Source: Halomonadaceae bacterium T82-2 (GTDB lineage Bacteria; Pseudomonadota; Gammaproteobacteria; Pseudomonadales; Halomonadaceae). Taken from it: DNA of 64,000 nucleotides. The first letter of the stretch is position 1, and the number at the start of each line of letters is the position of its first letter. A program made the translations under genes and the position numbers. Location of the stretch: assembly GCA_001577635.1 (NCBI GenBank), contig LSBP01000001.1:62001-126000 (forward strand). The letters run 5' to 3'. This document shows positions 1-9,099 of this stretch, piece by piece. Below the pieces are notes generated by a model. The model was not told where the DNA came from, did no database searches, and saw only the letters and a program-made list of their open reading frames with translations.

Positions 1-707
1 GGCGGCTCGTCGAAGGTCGAGGCCACCACCTCGCCGCGCACCGTGCGCGACATCTCGGTCACCTCTTCCGGACGCTCGTCGATCAGCAGCACGATCAGGT
101 GGCATTCGGGATTGTTGCGGGTGATGGAGGTGGCGATGTTCTGCAGCATCAGCGTCTTGCCGGCCTTGGGGGGCGAGACGATCAGGCCGCGCTGGCCCTT
201 GCCGATGGGCGCGGTCAGGTCGATGATGCGGGCGGTGAGATCCTCGGTGGAGCCGTTGCCCATCTCCATCACCAGGCGTTCCTGGGGGAACAGCGGCGTG
301 AGGTTCTCGAAGAGGATCTTGTGCTTGGCGTTTTCCGGCTTGTCGAAGTTGATCTGGTTGACCTTCAACAGCGCGAAGTAACGCTCGCCTTCCTTGGGCG
401 GACGAATCTTGCCCGAGATCGAGTCGCCCTTGCGCAGGTTGAAGCGGCGAATCTGCGAGGGCGAGACGTAGATGTCGTCGGGCCCGGCCAGATAGGAGCT
501 GTCGGCGCTGCGCAGGAAGCCGAAACCGTCCTGGAGGATTTCCAGGACACCATCGCCGTAGATGTCCTCGCCGCTCTTGGCGTGCTTCTTGAGGATGGCG
601 AAGATGATGTCCTGCTTGCGGGAGCGGGCCAGATTGTCGATGCCCATCTGCTGGGCGATCTCCAGCAGCTCCGGAACGGTCTTTTGCTTGAGTTCGGTTA
701 GATTCAT
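1..707 (-). CDS. rho: Transcription termination factor Rho (N-terminal 235 residues, cut by window edge)
   Basis: Hexameric RNA-dependent ATPase that ends transcription and releases RNA polymerase. The ORF is missing from the track because it runs off the left edge, but the minus-strand reading from ATG at 707 is clear: it begins [19 protein letters not shown], which is the Rho N-terminal helix bundle. The cold-shock-like RNA-binding domain follows (GFGFLRS, then [10 protein letters not shown]), and then the P-loop [12 protein letters not shown]. The reading continues through [11 protein letters not shown] (Walker B) to the window end. About 235 of roughly 420 residues are present. It lies downstream of trxA, as in many gammaproteobacteria, behind a long leader with its own likely promoter, which fits autoregulation by Rho. 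Confidence 0.97.
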   Translation of the reverse strand, partial: MNLTELKQKTVPELLEIAQQMGIDNLARSRKQDIIFAILKKHAKSGEDIYGDGVLEILQDGFGFLRSADSSYLAGPDDIYVSPSQIRRFNLRKGDSISGKIRPPKEGERYFALLKVNQINFDKPENAKHKILFENLTPLFPQERLVMEMGNGSTEDLTARIIDLTAPIGKGQRGLIVSPPKAGKTLMLQNIATSITRNNPECHLIVLLIDERPEEVTEMSRTVRGEVVASTFDEP

Positions 708-730
708 CGTTTGTTCAGAAGTAGCTCGTG

Positions 731-832
731 TCAGCGTGGCCGCTTGCGGGCCGATGGGACAGGAGGCGGAGACAGTGCGCCGCGCGGTGCGTTCAGTGCC
801 CGTCGAGCCTCTCGCGGATAGGACCCTCGCAT
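731..832 (-). CDS. Possible rho leader peptide (33 aa)
   Basis: A 33-codon ORF ends 23 nt before the rho start codon. It starts at an ATG preceded by AGGAG with a 5-nt spacer, the best ribosome site in the leader. The peptide begins [14 protein letters not shown] and contains a Pro-rich LSPPPVP stretch, a motif class known to slow ribosomes. E. coli has a 33-codon rhoL in the same place, but I see no sequence similarity. It could be chance in GC-rich DNA, since the same frame stays open far upstream. Confidence 0.3.
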   Translation of the reverse strand: MRGSYPREARRALNAPRGALSPPPVPSARKRPR

Positions 833-1070
833 GGCGGCTCCTGGCGGAGAACCATGGACACTATCGATATCGAGGGAGGCGCTGTTCCCTTCGCCTGGTT
901 GATGTTCCTGACTTTCCTTGGTCCCTGACGTTGCCTGGCAACCGGGATCGTCCCGGGATCTACACAACCGATGACAGGGGATGAACAGCGGGCTTTCTGA
1001 CGACTTGGCATGACCGCGTCGGTGGCACCGGGCGACGGTCGGGAAGCTTTCGGAACAGGCGAACGACTCG

Positions 1071-1099
1071 ATGTTAGTGAAGCCCGGCGGTAAACGCAA
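1071..1099 (-). promoter_or_regulatory. Probable sigma70 promoter of rho
   Basis: On the minus strand there is TTGCGT, a 17-nt spacer and TAACAT. Transcription would start near 1064 and give a leader of about 357 nt before rho. The 410-nt stretch 708-1117 holds no gene apart from the small leader ORF. It also contains a short hairpin (CCGGGA-TCG-TCCCGG, 942-956). A long untranslated leader is known for rho in E. coli. Confidence 0.5.
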
Positions 1100-1117
1100 G
1101 TCCCGCCAGGGCCGGAT

Positions 1118-1450
1118 TCATCGCTCCCGGGCGCTGTCGAGCAGCTGCCGGAGCTGATCGTCGTCGAGTGCTCCGACCCGGGTGGCCACCAGGTCACCGT
1201 CGACGAAGAGCATCAGCGTGGGCATGCCGCGCACGCCGTACTTGCGCGCCAGCTCCGGTGCCTCGTCGACCTCCACCTGATAGGTCGCGAGAGGCGTCGG
1301 CTGGCGCTCGAGGGCCCGCGCCAGACGCGGCAGCAGGATCGAGCAGGGTTCGCACCAGTCGGCGACGAACACCACCAGCAGGGTGTCATGATCGGCGAGG
1401 CGCGCCTCGAGCGTGTCGCCGGAGATCGTTTCGAACGTGGTTTCGGCCAT
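1118..1450 (-). CDS. Thioredoxin-like protein with CEPC active site
   Basis: Single thioredoxin-fold domain of 110 residues, a cytoplasmic thiol-disulfide reductase by family. The active site reads WCEPC instead of the usual WCGPC, and the conserved cis-proline loop is present as GMPTLMLF. The start at 1450 (MAETTFE) was chosen over the longer ORF start because AAGGATGG lies just upstream and the extra residues have no counterpart in thioredoxins. It precedes rho on the same strand, the position of trxA in many gammaproteobacteria, and is divergent from ppx. The Glu inside the CXXC motif should change the redox potential, so whether this is the main thioredoxin is open. trxB lies 33 kb away in this window. 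Confidence 0.85.
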   Translation of the reverse strand: MAETTFETISGDTLEARLADHDTLLVVFVADWCEPCSILLPRLARALERQPTPLATYQVEVDEAPELARKYGVRGMPTLMLFVDGDLVATRVGALDDDQLRQLLDSARER

Positions 1451-1579
1451 GGCCCATCCTTGTTGACGCATGCCGTCACGCGACGGCGGTTTTCCCTATT
1501 GGACGTCCCCGGCCGGCGATTGACAAGCCATGAGCGCCCCCGCAACCTTGCGCTAATCGTGCATCGACAGGGAAATCCC

Positions 1580-3103
1580 ATGAGCAGGACGCCCGCCGCC
1601 CAGGCCCCGCAGCGCCTGGCCGCCATCGACCTGGGATCCAACAGCTTCCACCTGCTGGTGGCCAACCGGCTCGGCGATCACCTGCAGGTGGTCGCCAAGC
1701 AGGGTGAAAAGGTCCAGCTGGCCGCCGGCCTCGGCGACGACGATCACCTCGACGAGCCGGCCATCCAGCGCGCGCTGGACTGTCTGGCCCGCTTCGCCCC
1801 CTTCGTCGAGGGCATCCCGGCCGACGCCATGCGCGTCGTGGGCACCAACGCCCTGCGCGCCGCCGCCAACAGCCGCGACTTCATCGAACGCGCCGAACGC
1901 GTGCTGGGCCACGAGATCGAGATCATCGCCGGCCGCGAGGAGGCCCGACTGATCTACCTGGGGGCCGCCCACGCCCTGGCCGACGTCCACGGCCGGCGGC
2001 TGATCGTCGACATCGGTGGCGGCTCCACGGAGTTCATCATCGGTGAACGCTTCGAGCCCGAGGCCCTGGAAAGCCTGCACATGGGCTGCGTGGCCTACAC
2101 CCGACGCTTCTTCGCCGACGACCAGATCACCGAGAAACGCTTCCGCCAGGCCGAACTGGCGGCACTCTCGGAACTGGCCAACATCCGCCGCCACTACCTC
2201 GCCCTGGGCTGGTCGGACCCGATCGGCTCGAGCGGCACCATCAAGGCGGCGGCCGCGGTGATCGCCGCCGCCGGCGACGCACCCGAGGGCACCATCACCC
2301 GTGAGGGCCTGGCGCGGTTGCGCAAGCGCCTGATCAAGTGCAAGCACCTCGACCGCGTCGAGATGGCCGGCCTCAAGGCCGACCGGGCCCGAGTCTTCCC
2401 GGCGGGCATCGCCATTCTCTGCGCGATTTTCGAAGCCTTCGAGCTCGAGCACATGCGCTTCGCCGACGGCGCCCTGCGCGAAGGCGTGCTCTACGACCTG
2501 ATCGGCCGCAACAGCGCCGAGGACCCGCGCCTGCCGGCCCTGAACGGCCTGACCCGCCGTTACGGGGTGGACCATCGTCAGGCCACCAACGTCGCCGCCA
2601 GCGCCGCCAGCGCCTTCGATCAGGTCCGTGACGCCTGGCAGCTCAGCGAGACGATACGCCCCTTCCTGCTGTGGGCCGCCGAGCTTCACGAGATCGGCCT
2701 GGCGGTCTCCCACAGCCAGTTCCATCGCCACGGCGCCTACCTGCTGGAAAACGCCGACCTGCCCGGCTTCTCGCGCCCCGAGCAGCAGCTGCTGGCGTTT
2801 CTGGTCCGCGCCCATCGCCGCAAGTTCGCAGTCAAGGAGCTCGAGGCCCTGCCACCGGCCTATCAGCGCCGCGCCACGCGTCTGGCAAGGCTGCTGAGGC
2901 TCGCCGTGGTGCTCAATCACTCGCGCCCGGAACACCCGCCGACGACCTTCCAGCTGCAGGCGGAAGGCGACGCCCTGCTGATGATGCTGCCGGATGCACT
3001 GGCCGAACAGTCGCTGCTGCTGACCGACCTCGAGCAGGAGATCGCCTACCAGCGCGCCGTCGGCTTTCGCCTGGCCGTGGATCCGCTCACCCTCGAGATC
3101 TAG
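1580..3103 (+). CDS. ppx: Exopolyphosphatase Ppx/GppA
   Basis: Releases phosphate from the end of polyphosphate chains (or from pppGpp in GppA members). The ASKHA nucleotide-binding fold is visible: AAIDLGSNSFHLL near the N terminus and DIGGGSTEFIIG near residue 145. A C-terminal HD-like region contains ELHEIGLAVSH. The 507 residues match the family's usual length of about 510. The start at 1580 puts the phosphate-binding loop where it belongs; the track's longer start at 1388 overlaps trxA and is unlikely. The gene is convergent with tilS, and the two stop codons share the palindrome CTAG (3100-3103). The trxA-rho/ppx arrangement is common in pseudomonads. Confidence 0.95.
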   Translation: MSRTPAAQAPQRLAAIDLGSNSFHLLVANRLGDHLQVVAKQGEKVQLAAGLGDDDHLDEPAIQRALDCLARFAPFVEGIPADAMRVVGTNALRAAANSRDFIERAERVLGHEIEIIAGREEARLIYLGAAHALADVHGRRLIVDIGGGSTEFIIGERFEPEALESLHMGCVAYTRRFFADDQITEKRFRQAELAALSELANIRRHYLALGWSDPIGSSGTIKAAAAVIAAAGDAPEGTITREGLARLRKRLIKCKHLDRVEMAGLKADRARVFPAGIAILCAIFEAFELEHMRFADGALREGVLYDLIGRNSAEDPRLPALNGLTRRYGVDHRQATNVAASAASAFDQVRDAWQLSETIRPFLLWAAELHEIGLAVSHSQFHRHGAYLLENADLPGFSRPEQQLLAFLVRAHRRKFAVKELEALPPAYQRRATRLARLLRLAVVLNHSRPEHPPTTFQLQAEGDALLMMLPDALAEQSLLLTDLEQEIAYQRAVGFRLAVDPLTLEI

Positions 3104-4374
3104 ACTCCAGGACCCTGGCGCCAGCCTTCCGCCACGGCCACCCCCAGCACGGCGACCAGGGTGTCGCCGTGCCAGGCCAGCAATTGGCGCTCACGCCGCC
3201 AGGGCGGTACTCCGGCCTCCTGGAGCAGCCGCTTGACGTCGCGCCGCCCACGTCCGGCAACACGCAGACTCTCACCGCCCCGGCGCACGGTAAGCGTCAG
3301 CGCGACCGGCTCCCCCGTCTCGCAGGCCAGCCTCCAGTCGACGTACACCCCGGGCTGCGCTTCCGTCGCGCCCACCCGGCCCGGCTGGCCGTTCCAGGAC
3401 GCACTCCAACCCGCCGGCAGCGGCTCGATGGGAGTCTGGAGATAGAGCGCCCCACGCCAGCGCCGCCCCTCGCCACCTGCCCAGCTCACGTGCACGGCGG
3501 CATCTTCCCGCGCCGCGAGCTGCCCGAGCAGCGTTTCGAGACGTACCGCCGGTGGCGTGGGCAGCGCCAGGCGCCGGCAGGCGTGGCGCACCAGCAGCCG
3601 CTGGCGCGGACGCGACAGGGCGACCAGCGCGGCGACGTCGAGTCGCGCCGGGTCACCGCCGGCAGCGGCCAGGTCGATCGCGGCCAGGTCGTCGAGCAGG
3701 GCATCGGCCTCCCCGGCGCGACGTGCCGCTTCGCCCAGCGAGCGCGCGGCACCGGGCCAGCGCGCCGCCAGCACGGGCAGCACGCAATGCCGCAGATAGT
3801 TGCGGTCGAGCGAGGTATCCGTGTTGGAGGGGTCATCGCACCAGCTCAGACCCAACTCGGCAGCGGCCGCCTCGAGCCGAGCCCGGCCAAGCCCCAGCAG
3901 TGGCCGCACCAAGTGTCGCCCTCGCCAGTCGCGACACTCGGGCATCGCCCCCAGCCCGCGTACCCCGCTGCCGCGCAACGCGGCGAGCAGGAAGGTCTCG
4001 GCCTGGTCGTCGGCGTGCTGGGCCAGCCACAGCGTCTCGCCCGGCGCCACCCGCTTGGCGAACGCCGCATAGCGCGCCTCGCGGGCCGCCGCCTCCAGCC
4101 CCCGGCCCACGGATTCGACCGCGACCGACTCGACGAACAGCGGGATGCCGTGGCGCGAGCAGGACCACCGGCAGTGACGCACGAAATCGGCGGCGGCGGA
4201 CTGCAGCCCGTGGTCGACGTGCAGGGCATGGATGGGGCGCGGATGACGCCGCGCGGCATCGGCGACGAGCGCCAGCAGCAGGCAGGAATCGAGACCGCCG
4301 GACAGCGCCACCCAGACGACACGCCCCGGCGGGGTCTCCGCCAGGGCGTCATCGATCACGGCTTGCAGCGACAT
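3100..4374 (-). CDS. tilS: tRNA(Ile)-lysidine synthase TilS
   Basis: Converts the wobble C of tRNA-Ile(CAU) to lysidine so that it reads AUA. The N-type ATP pyrophosphatase motif is SGGLDS near residue 25, followed by HALHVDHGLQ and QHADDQAET. A Pro/Arg-rich C-terminal tRNA-binding domain ends the protein. Its 424 residues fit the long (E. coli-like) form. The start at 4374 was chosen because AAGGG lies upstream and it falls 7 nt after the accA stop; the track start at 4398 would overlap accA. The pair accA-tilS is a normal neighbour set and is probably one transcript. Confidence 0.95.
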   Translation of the reverse strand: MSLQAVIDDALAETPPGRVVWVALSGGLDSCLLLALVADAARRHPRPIHALHVDHGLQSAAADFVRHCRWSCSRHGIPLFVESVAVESVGRGLEAAAREARYAAFAKRVAPGETLWLAQHADDQAETFLLAALRGSGVRGLGAMPECRDWRGRHLVRPLLGLGRARLEAAAAELGLSWCDDPSNTDTSLDRNYLRHCVLPVLAARWPGAARSLGEAARRAGEADALLDDLAAIDLAAAGGDPARLDVAALVALSRPRQRLLVRHACRRLALPTPPAVRLETLLGQLAAREDAAVHVSWAGGEGRRWRGALYLQTPIEPLPAGWSASWNGQPGRVGATEAQPGVYVDWRLACETGEPVALTLTVRRGGESLRVAGRGRRDVKRLLQEAGVPPWRRERQLLAWHGDTLVAVLGVAVAEGWRQGPGV

Positions 4375-4381
4375 GAGGCCC

Positions 4382-5335
4382 TTATGCTGGCGCCCCATAG
4401 CTCATGAGCCTTTCATACCGCCGCGCCAGCAGCGCCTCGGTGTCCATGCTGCCCAGCCGGTCGAGACTCCCGAGCAACGATTCCTTGAGCCGGTCGGCGG
4501 TGGTCTGCGGATGGCGATGCGCCCCGCCCAGCGGTTCCCCGACCAGGTTGTCGACGAAGCCCAGTTCCTTGAGACGCTCGGCGGTGATGCCCATGGCCTG
4601 GGCTGCCTCGGAGGCCTTCTCGGCGCTCTTCCACAGAATCGAGGCACAACCCTCGGGCGAGATCACCGAGTAGGTGGAATACTGCAGCATGGTCAGCTCG
4701 TCGCACACGCCGATCGCCAGCGCGCCGCCGGAGCCACCCTCGCCGACCACGGTGGCAACGATCGGTGTCTTCAGGCGCGACATCACCGCCAGGTTGTAGG
4801 CGATCGCCTCGCTCTGGCCGCGTTCCTCGGCGTCGATGCCCGGATAGGCTCCCGGGGTGTCGATGAAGGTCAGCACCGGCATCCTGAAACGCTCGGCCAT
4901 CTCCATCAGGCGACAGGCCTTGCGGTAGCCTTCGGGGCGCGGCATGCCGAAGTTGCGACGCACCTTTTCCTTGACGTCGCGGCCCTTCTGGTGACCGATG
5001 ATCATCACCGGCTTGTCGTCGAGCCGGGCGACACCGCCGACGATCGCCGCGTCGTCGGCGAAGTGGCGATCGCCGTGCAGCTCGTCGAAGTCGCTGAAGA
5101 TCATCTCGAGGTAGTCGAGGGTGTAAGGGCGCTGCGGGTGACGGGAAAGCTGCGAGACCTGCCAGGCGGACAGGTCGCGGAAGATCGACTCGGTGAGCTT
5201 CTTGCTCTTCTCCTCGAGCTTGGCGATCTCGTCGCTGATGTTGATCTTGCTGTCGTTGCCGACCAGCCGCAGCTCCTCGATCTTGGCCTGCAGTTCGGCA
5301 ATCGGCTGTTCGAAGTCCAGATAGTTGGGATTCAT
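4382..5335 (-). CDS. accA: Acetyl-CoA carboxylase carboxyltransferase subunit alpha
   Basis: Alpha chain of the alpha2-beta2 carboxyltransferase that moves the carboxyl group from biotin carboxyl carrier protein to acetyl-CoA, giving malonyl-CoA for fatty acid synthesis. The 317 residues match E. coli AccA (319). It has the N-terminal helix [16 protein letters not shown] and the crotonase-like core with [10 protein letters not shown] and [12 protein letters not shown]. It lies between dnaE and tilS on the same strand. A terminator-like hairpin after dnaE and a good promoter at 5416-5443 suggest that accA starts its own transcript. Confidence 0.98.
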   Translation of the reverse strand: MNPNYLDFEQPIAELQAKIEELRLVGNDSKINISDEIAKLEEKSKKLTESIFRDLSAWQVSQLSRHPQRPYTLDYLEMIFSDFDELHGDRHFADDAAIVGGVARLDDKPVMIIGHQKGRDVKEKVRRNFGMPRPEGYRKACRLMEMAERFRMPVLTFIDTPGAYPGIDAEERGQSEAIAYNLAVMSRLKTPIVATVVGEGGSGGALAIGVCDELTMLQYSTYSVISPEGCASILWKSAEKASEAAQAMGITAERLKELGFVDNLVGEPLGGAHRHPQTTADRLKESLLGSLDRLGSMDTEALLARRYERLMSYGAPA

Positions 5336-5415
5336 AGCGCTTCAGCTTCTTGAAGTAGGCACGGCCAGCCTGGCGGCACGGCTGTCATGCGACGATGGGC
5401 GTGCAATGACCGGGC

Positions 5416-5443
5416 ATTATCGCAGCTTGACGAGCGCACGCAA
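5416..5443 (-). promoter_or_regulatory. Probable accA promoter
   Basis: The minus strand reads TTGCGT, a 16-nt spacer and GATAAT in the 219-nt gap between dnaE and accA. The transcript would start near 5409, about 74 nt before the accA start codon. Confidence 0.5.
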
Positions 5444-5489
5444 GACAACCGCTCGGCCGGACCCGGCTAAGGATGAATAGTGACCAGAA

Positions 5490-5519
5490 GGCAAACACCC
5501 TGCTCGGAGGGTGTTTGCC
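5490..5519 (-). terminator. Rho-independent-type terminator after dnaE
   Basis: Perfect 12-bp stem GGCAAACACCCT/AGGGTGTTTGCC with a 6-nt loop, 35 nt past the dnaE stop. On the minus strand it is followed by TTCTGGTC, only a weak U-tract. It probably separates the long rpsB-dnaE block from accA. Confidence 0.65.
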
Positions 5520-5554
5520 AATTCGGGGAGCGCAGGCATGGTGTAAATACCCTC

Positions 5555-8500
5555 TCAGCCACGGTACTTGAGCCGGATGCCATCCTGCCCCTCGACATCG
5601 CGCAGCGCGGCGAGCAGCTCGTCGGCGGGCGCCACCTTCCACTCGCTGCCCAGCTCCAGCCAGCCGCTGGCGGCGGCGTTGCGATAACGCACGCGCACCG
5701 GCAGGCCGGCCTCGTTGCGCCACGGCGTGAGACTGTCGCGCAGGGTGGCGATGAAGCGGCCGTTGCAGCTCGAGCCGTCGACCGACAGCTCCACGGCCTC
5801 GCCGTAGCGGCTGCGCGCGTCGACCATGGCGGTCACCTCCTTGCCGCGCAGGCGCAGGCCGCCGGAGTAGTCGTCGCTCTGCACCTCGCCCTCGACGATC
5901 AGCACCTGGTCGGTATCCAGACGGCCGCGGACCTGGTCGAACAGCTCGCCGAACAGCGAGGCCTCGATGCGCCCGGTGCGATCATCCAGGGTGACGAAGG
6001 CCATGGTGTCGCCGCGCTTGGACTTCATGGTGCGCATGGCCACCACCAGCCCGGCGACCCGCTGCGGCTCACGTGACGGCTTGAGGTCGCGGACCCGTGT
6101 CGACACGAAGCGCGCCAGTTCCTGCTCGTACTCGTCGATCGGATGCCCGGTCAGGTAGAGCCCCAGGGTGTCCTTCTCGCCGGCCAGGCGCTCCTTGTCG
6201 CTCCAGTCGCGGACCCGATGGTAGTCGGCATAGACATCGCCGGCCTCGGGTTCGCTGAACGCCTCGCCGAACATGTCCATCATGCCCAGGTTGGCGTTGG
6301 TGGTGCTCTGCTGCGCCGCCTTGATGGCGTCGTCCAGCGCGGCGGCCAGCACCGCCCGGCTCGGCCCCAGGGTGTCCACGGCGCCGGACCGGATCAGTGC
6401 CTCCAGGGTACGCTTGTTCATGCGCTTGGCGTCGACCCGACGGCAGAAGTCGAACAGGTCGGCGAAGGCGCCGCCCTCGGTGCGCGCCTCGACGATCGCC
6501 TCGATCGGCCCCTCGCCGACGCCGCGGATCGCCCCCAGGCCATAGACCACGCGCCCCTGTTCGTCGACGGTGAACTTGTAGCCACCGACGTTGACGTCGG
6601 GCGGGGTCACCGTCAGGCCCAGGTTGCGGCATTCCTCGATCAGCGGCACCACCTTGTCGAGGTTGTCCATGTCGGTGGACAGCACCGCGGCCATGAAGGG
6701 CCCGGGGTAATGCGCCTTGAGCCAGGCGGTCTGGTACGAGACCAGGCCGTAGGCCGCCGAGTGCGACTTGTTGAAGCCGTAGCCGGCAAACTTCTCCACT
6801 AGGTCGAAGAGGTTGCCCGCCAGATCCTTGTCGATGCCGTTGGCCGCGCAGCCCTCCATGAAACCGACGCGCTGCTTGGCCATCTCCTCGGGCTTCTTCT
6901 TGCCCATCGCGCGGCGCAGCATGTCGGCCTGCCCCAGGCTGTAGCCGGCCAGCACCTGGGCGATCTGCATGACCTGCTCCTGGTAGAGGATCACGCCGTA
7001 GGTGGGCTCGAGGACCGGCTTGAGCAGCTCATGCTGGTAGTCGGGATGCGGGAAGGCCAGCTCGGCGCGGCCGTGCTTGCGGTTGATGAAGTCATCGACC
7101 ATCCCCGACTGCAGCGGCCCCGGACGGAACAGCGCCACCAGGGCGATCATGTCCTCCAGCGAGTCGGGCTGCAGGCGCTTGATCAGCTCCTTCATGCCGC
7201 GGGATTCGAGCTGGAACACCGCCGTGGTCTCGGCCTTCTTGAGCATGTCGAAGGTCGGCACGTCGTCGAGCGGGATGGTGTTGATGTCGAGCGGGCCCTG
7301 CCCCTGGCGCGCACGCACGGCATCGACCATCTCCAGCGCCCAGTCGATGATGGTCAGGGTGCGCAGGCCGAGGAAGTCGAACTTGACCAGCCCGGCATCC
7401 TCGATGTCGTTCTTGTCGAACTGCACCACCAGGCCGCTGCCGTCCGGCTCGCAGAGCAGCGGCGAGAAGTCGGTGAGCCGGGTCGGCGCGATCACCACCC
7501 CGCCGGCGTGCTTGCCGGTGCCGCGGGTGATGCCCTCGAGCTTGAGCGCCATGTCCCAGATCTCCTGGGCCTCCTCGTCACCGGCGAGGAAGTCGCGCAG
7601 CGCCTCCTCCTGCTCGTGGGCCTTGGCCAGCGTCATGCCGACCTCGAAGGGAATCAGCTTGGAGAGCTTGTCGCCCAGCGAGTAGGGCTTGCCCTGGGCA
7701 CGCGCCACGTCGCGCACCACCGCCTTGGCGGCCATGGTGCCGAAGGTGACGATCTGCGAGACGGCGTCGCGGCCGTAGCGCTCGGCGACGTAGTCGATCA
7801 CCCGGTCGCGCTTCTCCATGCAGAAGTCGACGTCGAAGTCGGGCATCGACACGCGCTCGGGATTGAGGAAGCGCTCGAACAGCAGGTCGTATTCCAGCGG
7901 GTCCAGATCGGTGATCTTGAGCGCATAGGCGACCAGCGAGCCGGCCCCCGAGCCACGCCCCGGCCCCACCGGGATGTCGTTGTCCTTGGCCCACTGGATG
8001 AAGTCCATCACGATCAGGAAGTAGCCGGGAAAGCCCATCTTGATGATGATGTCGAGCTCGAAGTCGAGGCGCTCGCGGTAGGCCGCCTCGTGATCGGCGC
8101 GGCGGCGATCCGGATAGATGGCGTCGTCGCCGTCGAACAGCTGGGTCAGGCGCTCGCCGAGGCCGTCGTGGGAGAGCTGGCGGAAGAACTCGTCGAGGGT
8201 CATGCCCTCGGGTACCGGGAACTCGGGCAGGAAGATCTCGCCGAGGCGCACGTCGACGCTGCAGCGCGCGGCGATCATCACCGTGTTCTCGAGCGCCTCG
8301 GGGATGTCGGCGAACAGCTCGGCCATCTCCTGGGGGCTCTTGAGGTACTGCTCCTCGCTGTACTTGCGCTCGCGGCGCGGGTCGTCGAGCGCCTTGCCCT
8401 CGCCGATCGACACCCGGGTCTCGTGGGCCCAGAAGTCCTCGCGGGTCAGAAAGCGCACGTCGTTGGTCGCCACCACCGGCGTGCCGGTCTCGGCGGCGAG

Positions 8501-9058
8501 GTCGACCGACAGGTGAACACATTCCTCGTCGTACTGGCGACCGGTGCGCTGCAGCTCGAGATAGAAGCGCCCGGGGAAGTGGCGCTGCCACTCGGCGAGC
8601 AGTTCGCGGGCCTCGTCGCCGTGCTCGGCGAGCAGGAAGCGGCCGACCTCCCCCTCCCGGGCGCCGGACAGCGCGATCAGCCCGTCGCTCTGGGCGAAGA
8701 TCCAGGCCTTCTTGAGCAGCGCGCTGCCCTGGCGCTGGCCTTCCTGCCAGCCCCGCGAGATCAGCTCGGTGAGGTTGCGATAGCCGACGTCGTTCATCGC
8801 CAGCAGCGTCAGCCGGTAGGGATGGCTCTCGTCGAACGGGTTCTCGAGCCACAGGTCGGCGCCGATGACCGGCTTGAGACCGGCGCCCAGCGCCGCCTTG
8901 TAGCTCTTGACCAGGCCGAACAGGTTGGCCTCGTCGGTCACCGCCAGGGCCGGCATGCCCGCCTCGGCGGTCGCGCTCACCAACGGCTTGAGGCGCACCA
9001 GGCCATCGACGAGGGAGTATTCGCTGTGCACGCGCAGATGAACGAAGGGAGTCGTCAT
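5555..9058 (-). CDS. dnaE: DNA polymerase III subunit alpha
   Basis: Catalytic subunit of the replicative polymerase. The 1167 residues match the usual 1160. The PHP domain opens the protein (FVHLRVHSEYSLVDG). The catalytic aspartates sit in PDFDVDFCMEKR near residue 400. The fingers and tandem HhH region follow, and the OB-fold near the C terminus includes VAGLVVAMRTMKSKRGD. The start at 9058 was chosen over the track's 1435-aa ORF because upstream sequence in that frame is only a shadow of rnhB. It is the last gene of the bamA-lpx-rnhB block, 41 nt after rnhB. Confidence 0.98.
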   Translation of the reverse strand: MTTPFVHLRVHSEYSLVDGLVRLKPLVSATAEAGMPALAVTDEANLFGLVKSYKAALGAGLKPVIGADLWLENPFDESHPYRLTLLAMNDVGYRNLTELISRGWQEGQRQGSALLKKAWIFAQSDGLIALSGAREGEVGRFLLAEHGDEARELLAEWQRHFPGRFYLELQRTGRQYDEECVHLSVDLAAETGTPVVATNDVRFLTREDFWAHETRVSIGEGKALDDPRRERKYSEEQYLKSPQEMAELFADIPEALENTVMIAARCSVDVRLGEIFLPEFPVPEGMTLDEFFRQLSHDGLGERLTQLFDGDDAIYPDRRRADHEAAYRERLDFELDIIIKMGFPGYFLIVMDFIQWAKDNDIPVGPGRGSGAGSLVAYALKITDLDPLEYDLLFERFLNPERVSMPDFDVDFCMEKRDRVIDYVAERYGRDAVSQIVTFGTMAAKAVVRDVARAQGKPYSLGDKLSKLIPFEVGMTLAKAHEQEEALRDFLAGDEEAQEIWDMALKLEGITRGTGKHAGGVVIAPTRLTDFSPLLCEPDGSGLVVQFDKNDIEDAGLVKFDFLGLRTLTIIDWALEMVDAVRARQGQGPLDINTIPLDDVPTFDMLKKAETTAVFQLESRGMKELIKRLQPDSLEDMIALVALFRPGPLQSGMVDDFINRKHGRAELAFPHPDYQHELLKPVLEPTYGVILYQEQVMQIAQVLAGYSLGQADMLRRAMGKKKPEEMAKQRVGFMEGCAANGIDKDLAGNLFDLVEKFAGYGFNKSHSAAYGLVSYQTAWLKAHYPGPFMAAVLSTDMDNLDKVVPLIEECRNLGLTVTPPDVNVGGYKFTVDEQGRVVYGLGAIRGVGEGPIEAIVEARTEGGAFADLFDFCRRVDAKRMNKRTLEALIRSGAVDTLGPSRAVLAAALDDAIKAAQQSTTNANLGMMDMFGEAFSEPEAGDVYADYHRVRDWSDKERLAGEKDTLGLYLTGHPIDEYEQELARFVSTRVRDLKPSREPQRVAGLVVAMRTMKSKRGDTMAFVTLDDRTGRIEASLFGELFDQVRGRLDTDQVLIVEGEVQSDDYSGGLRLRGKEVTAMVDARSRYGEAVELSVDGSSCNGRFIATLRDSLTPWRNEAGLPVRVRYRNAAASGWLELGSEWKVAPADELLAALRDVEGQDGIRLKYRG

Positions 9059-9099
9059 GTCGCTCTCGTGATGGTTGTCGGGCGGCAGCGGCCGCCGCG

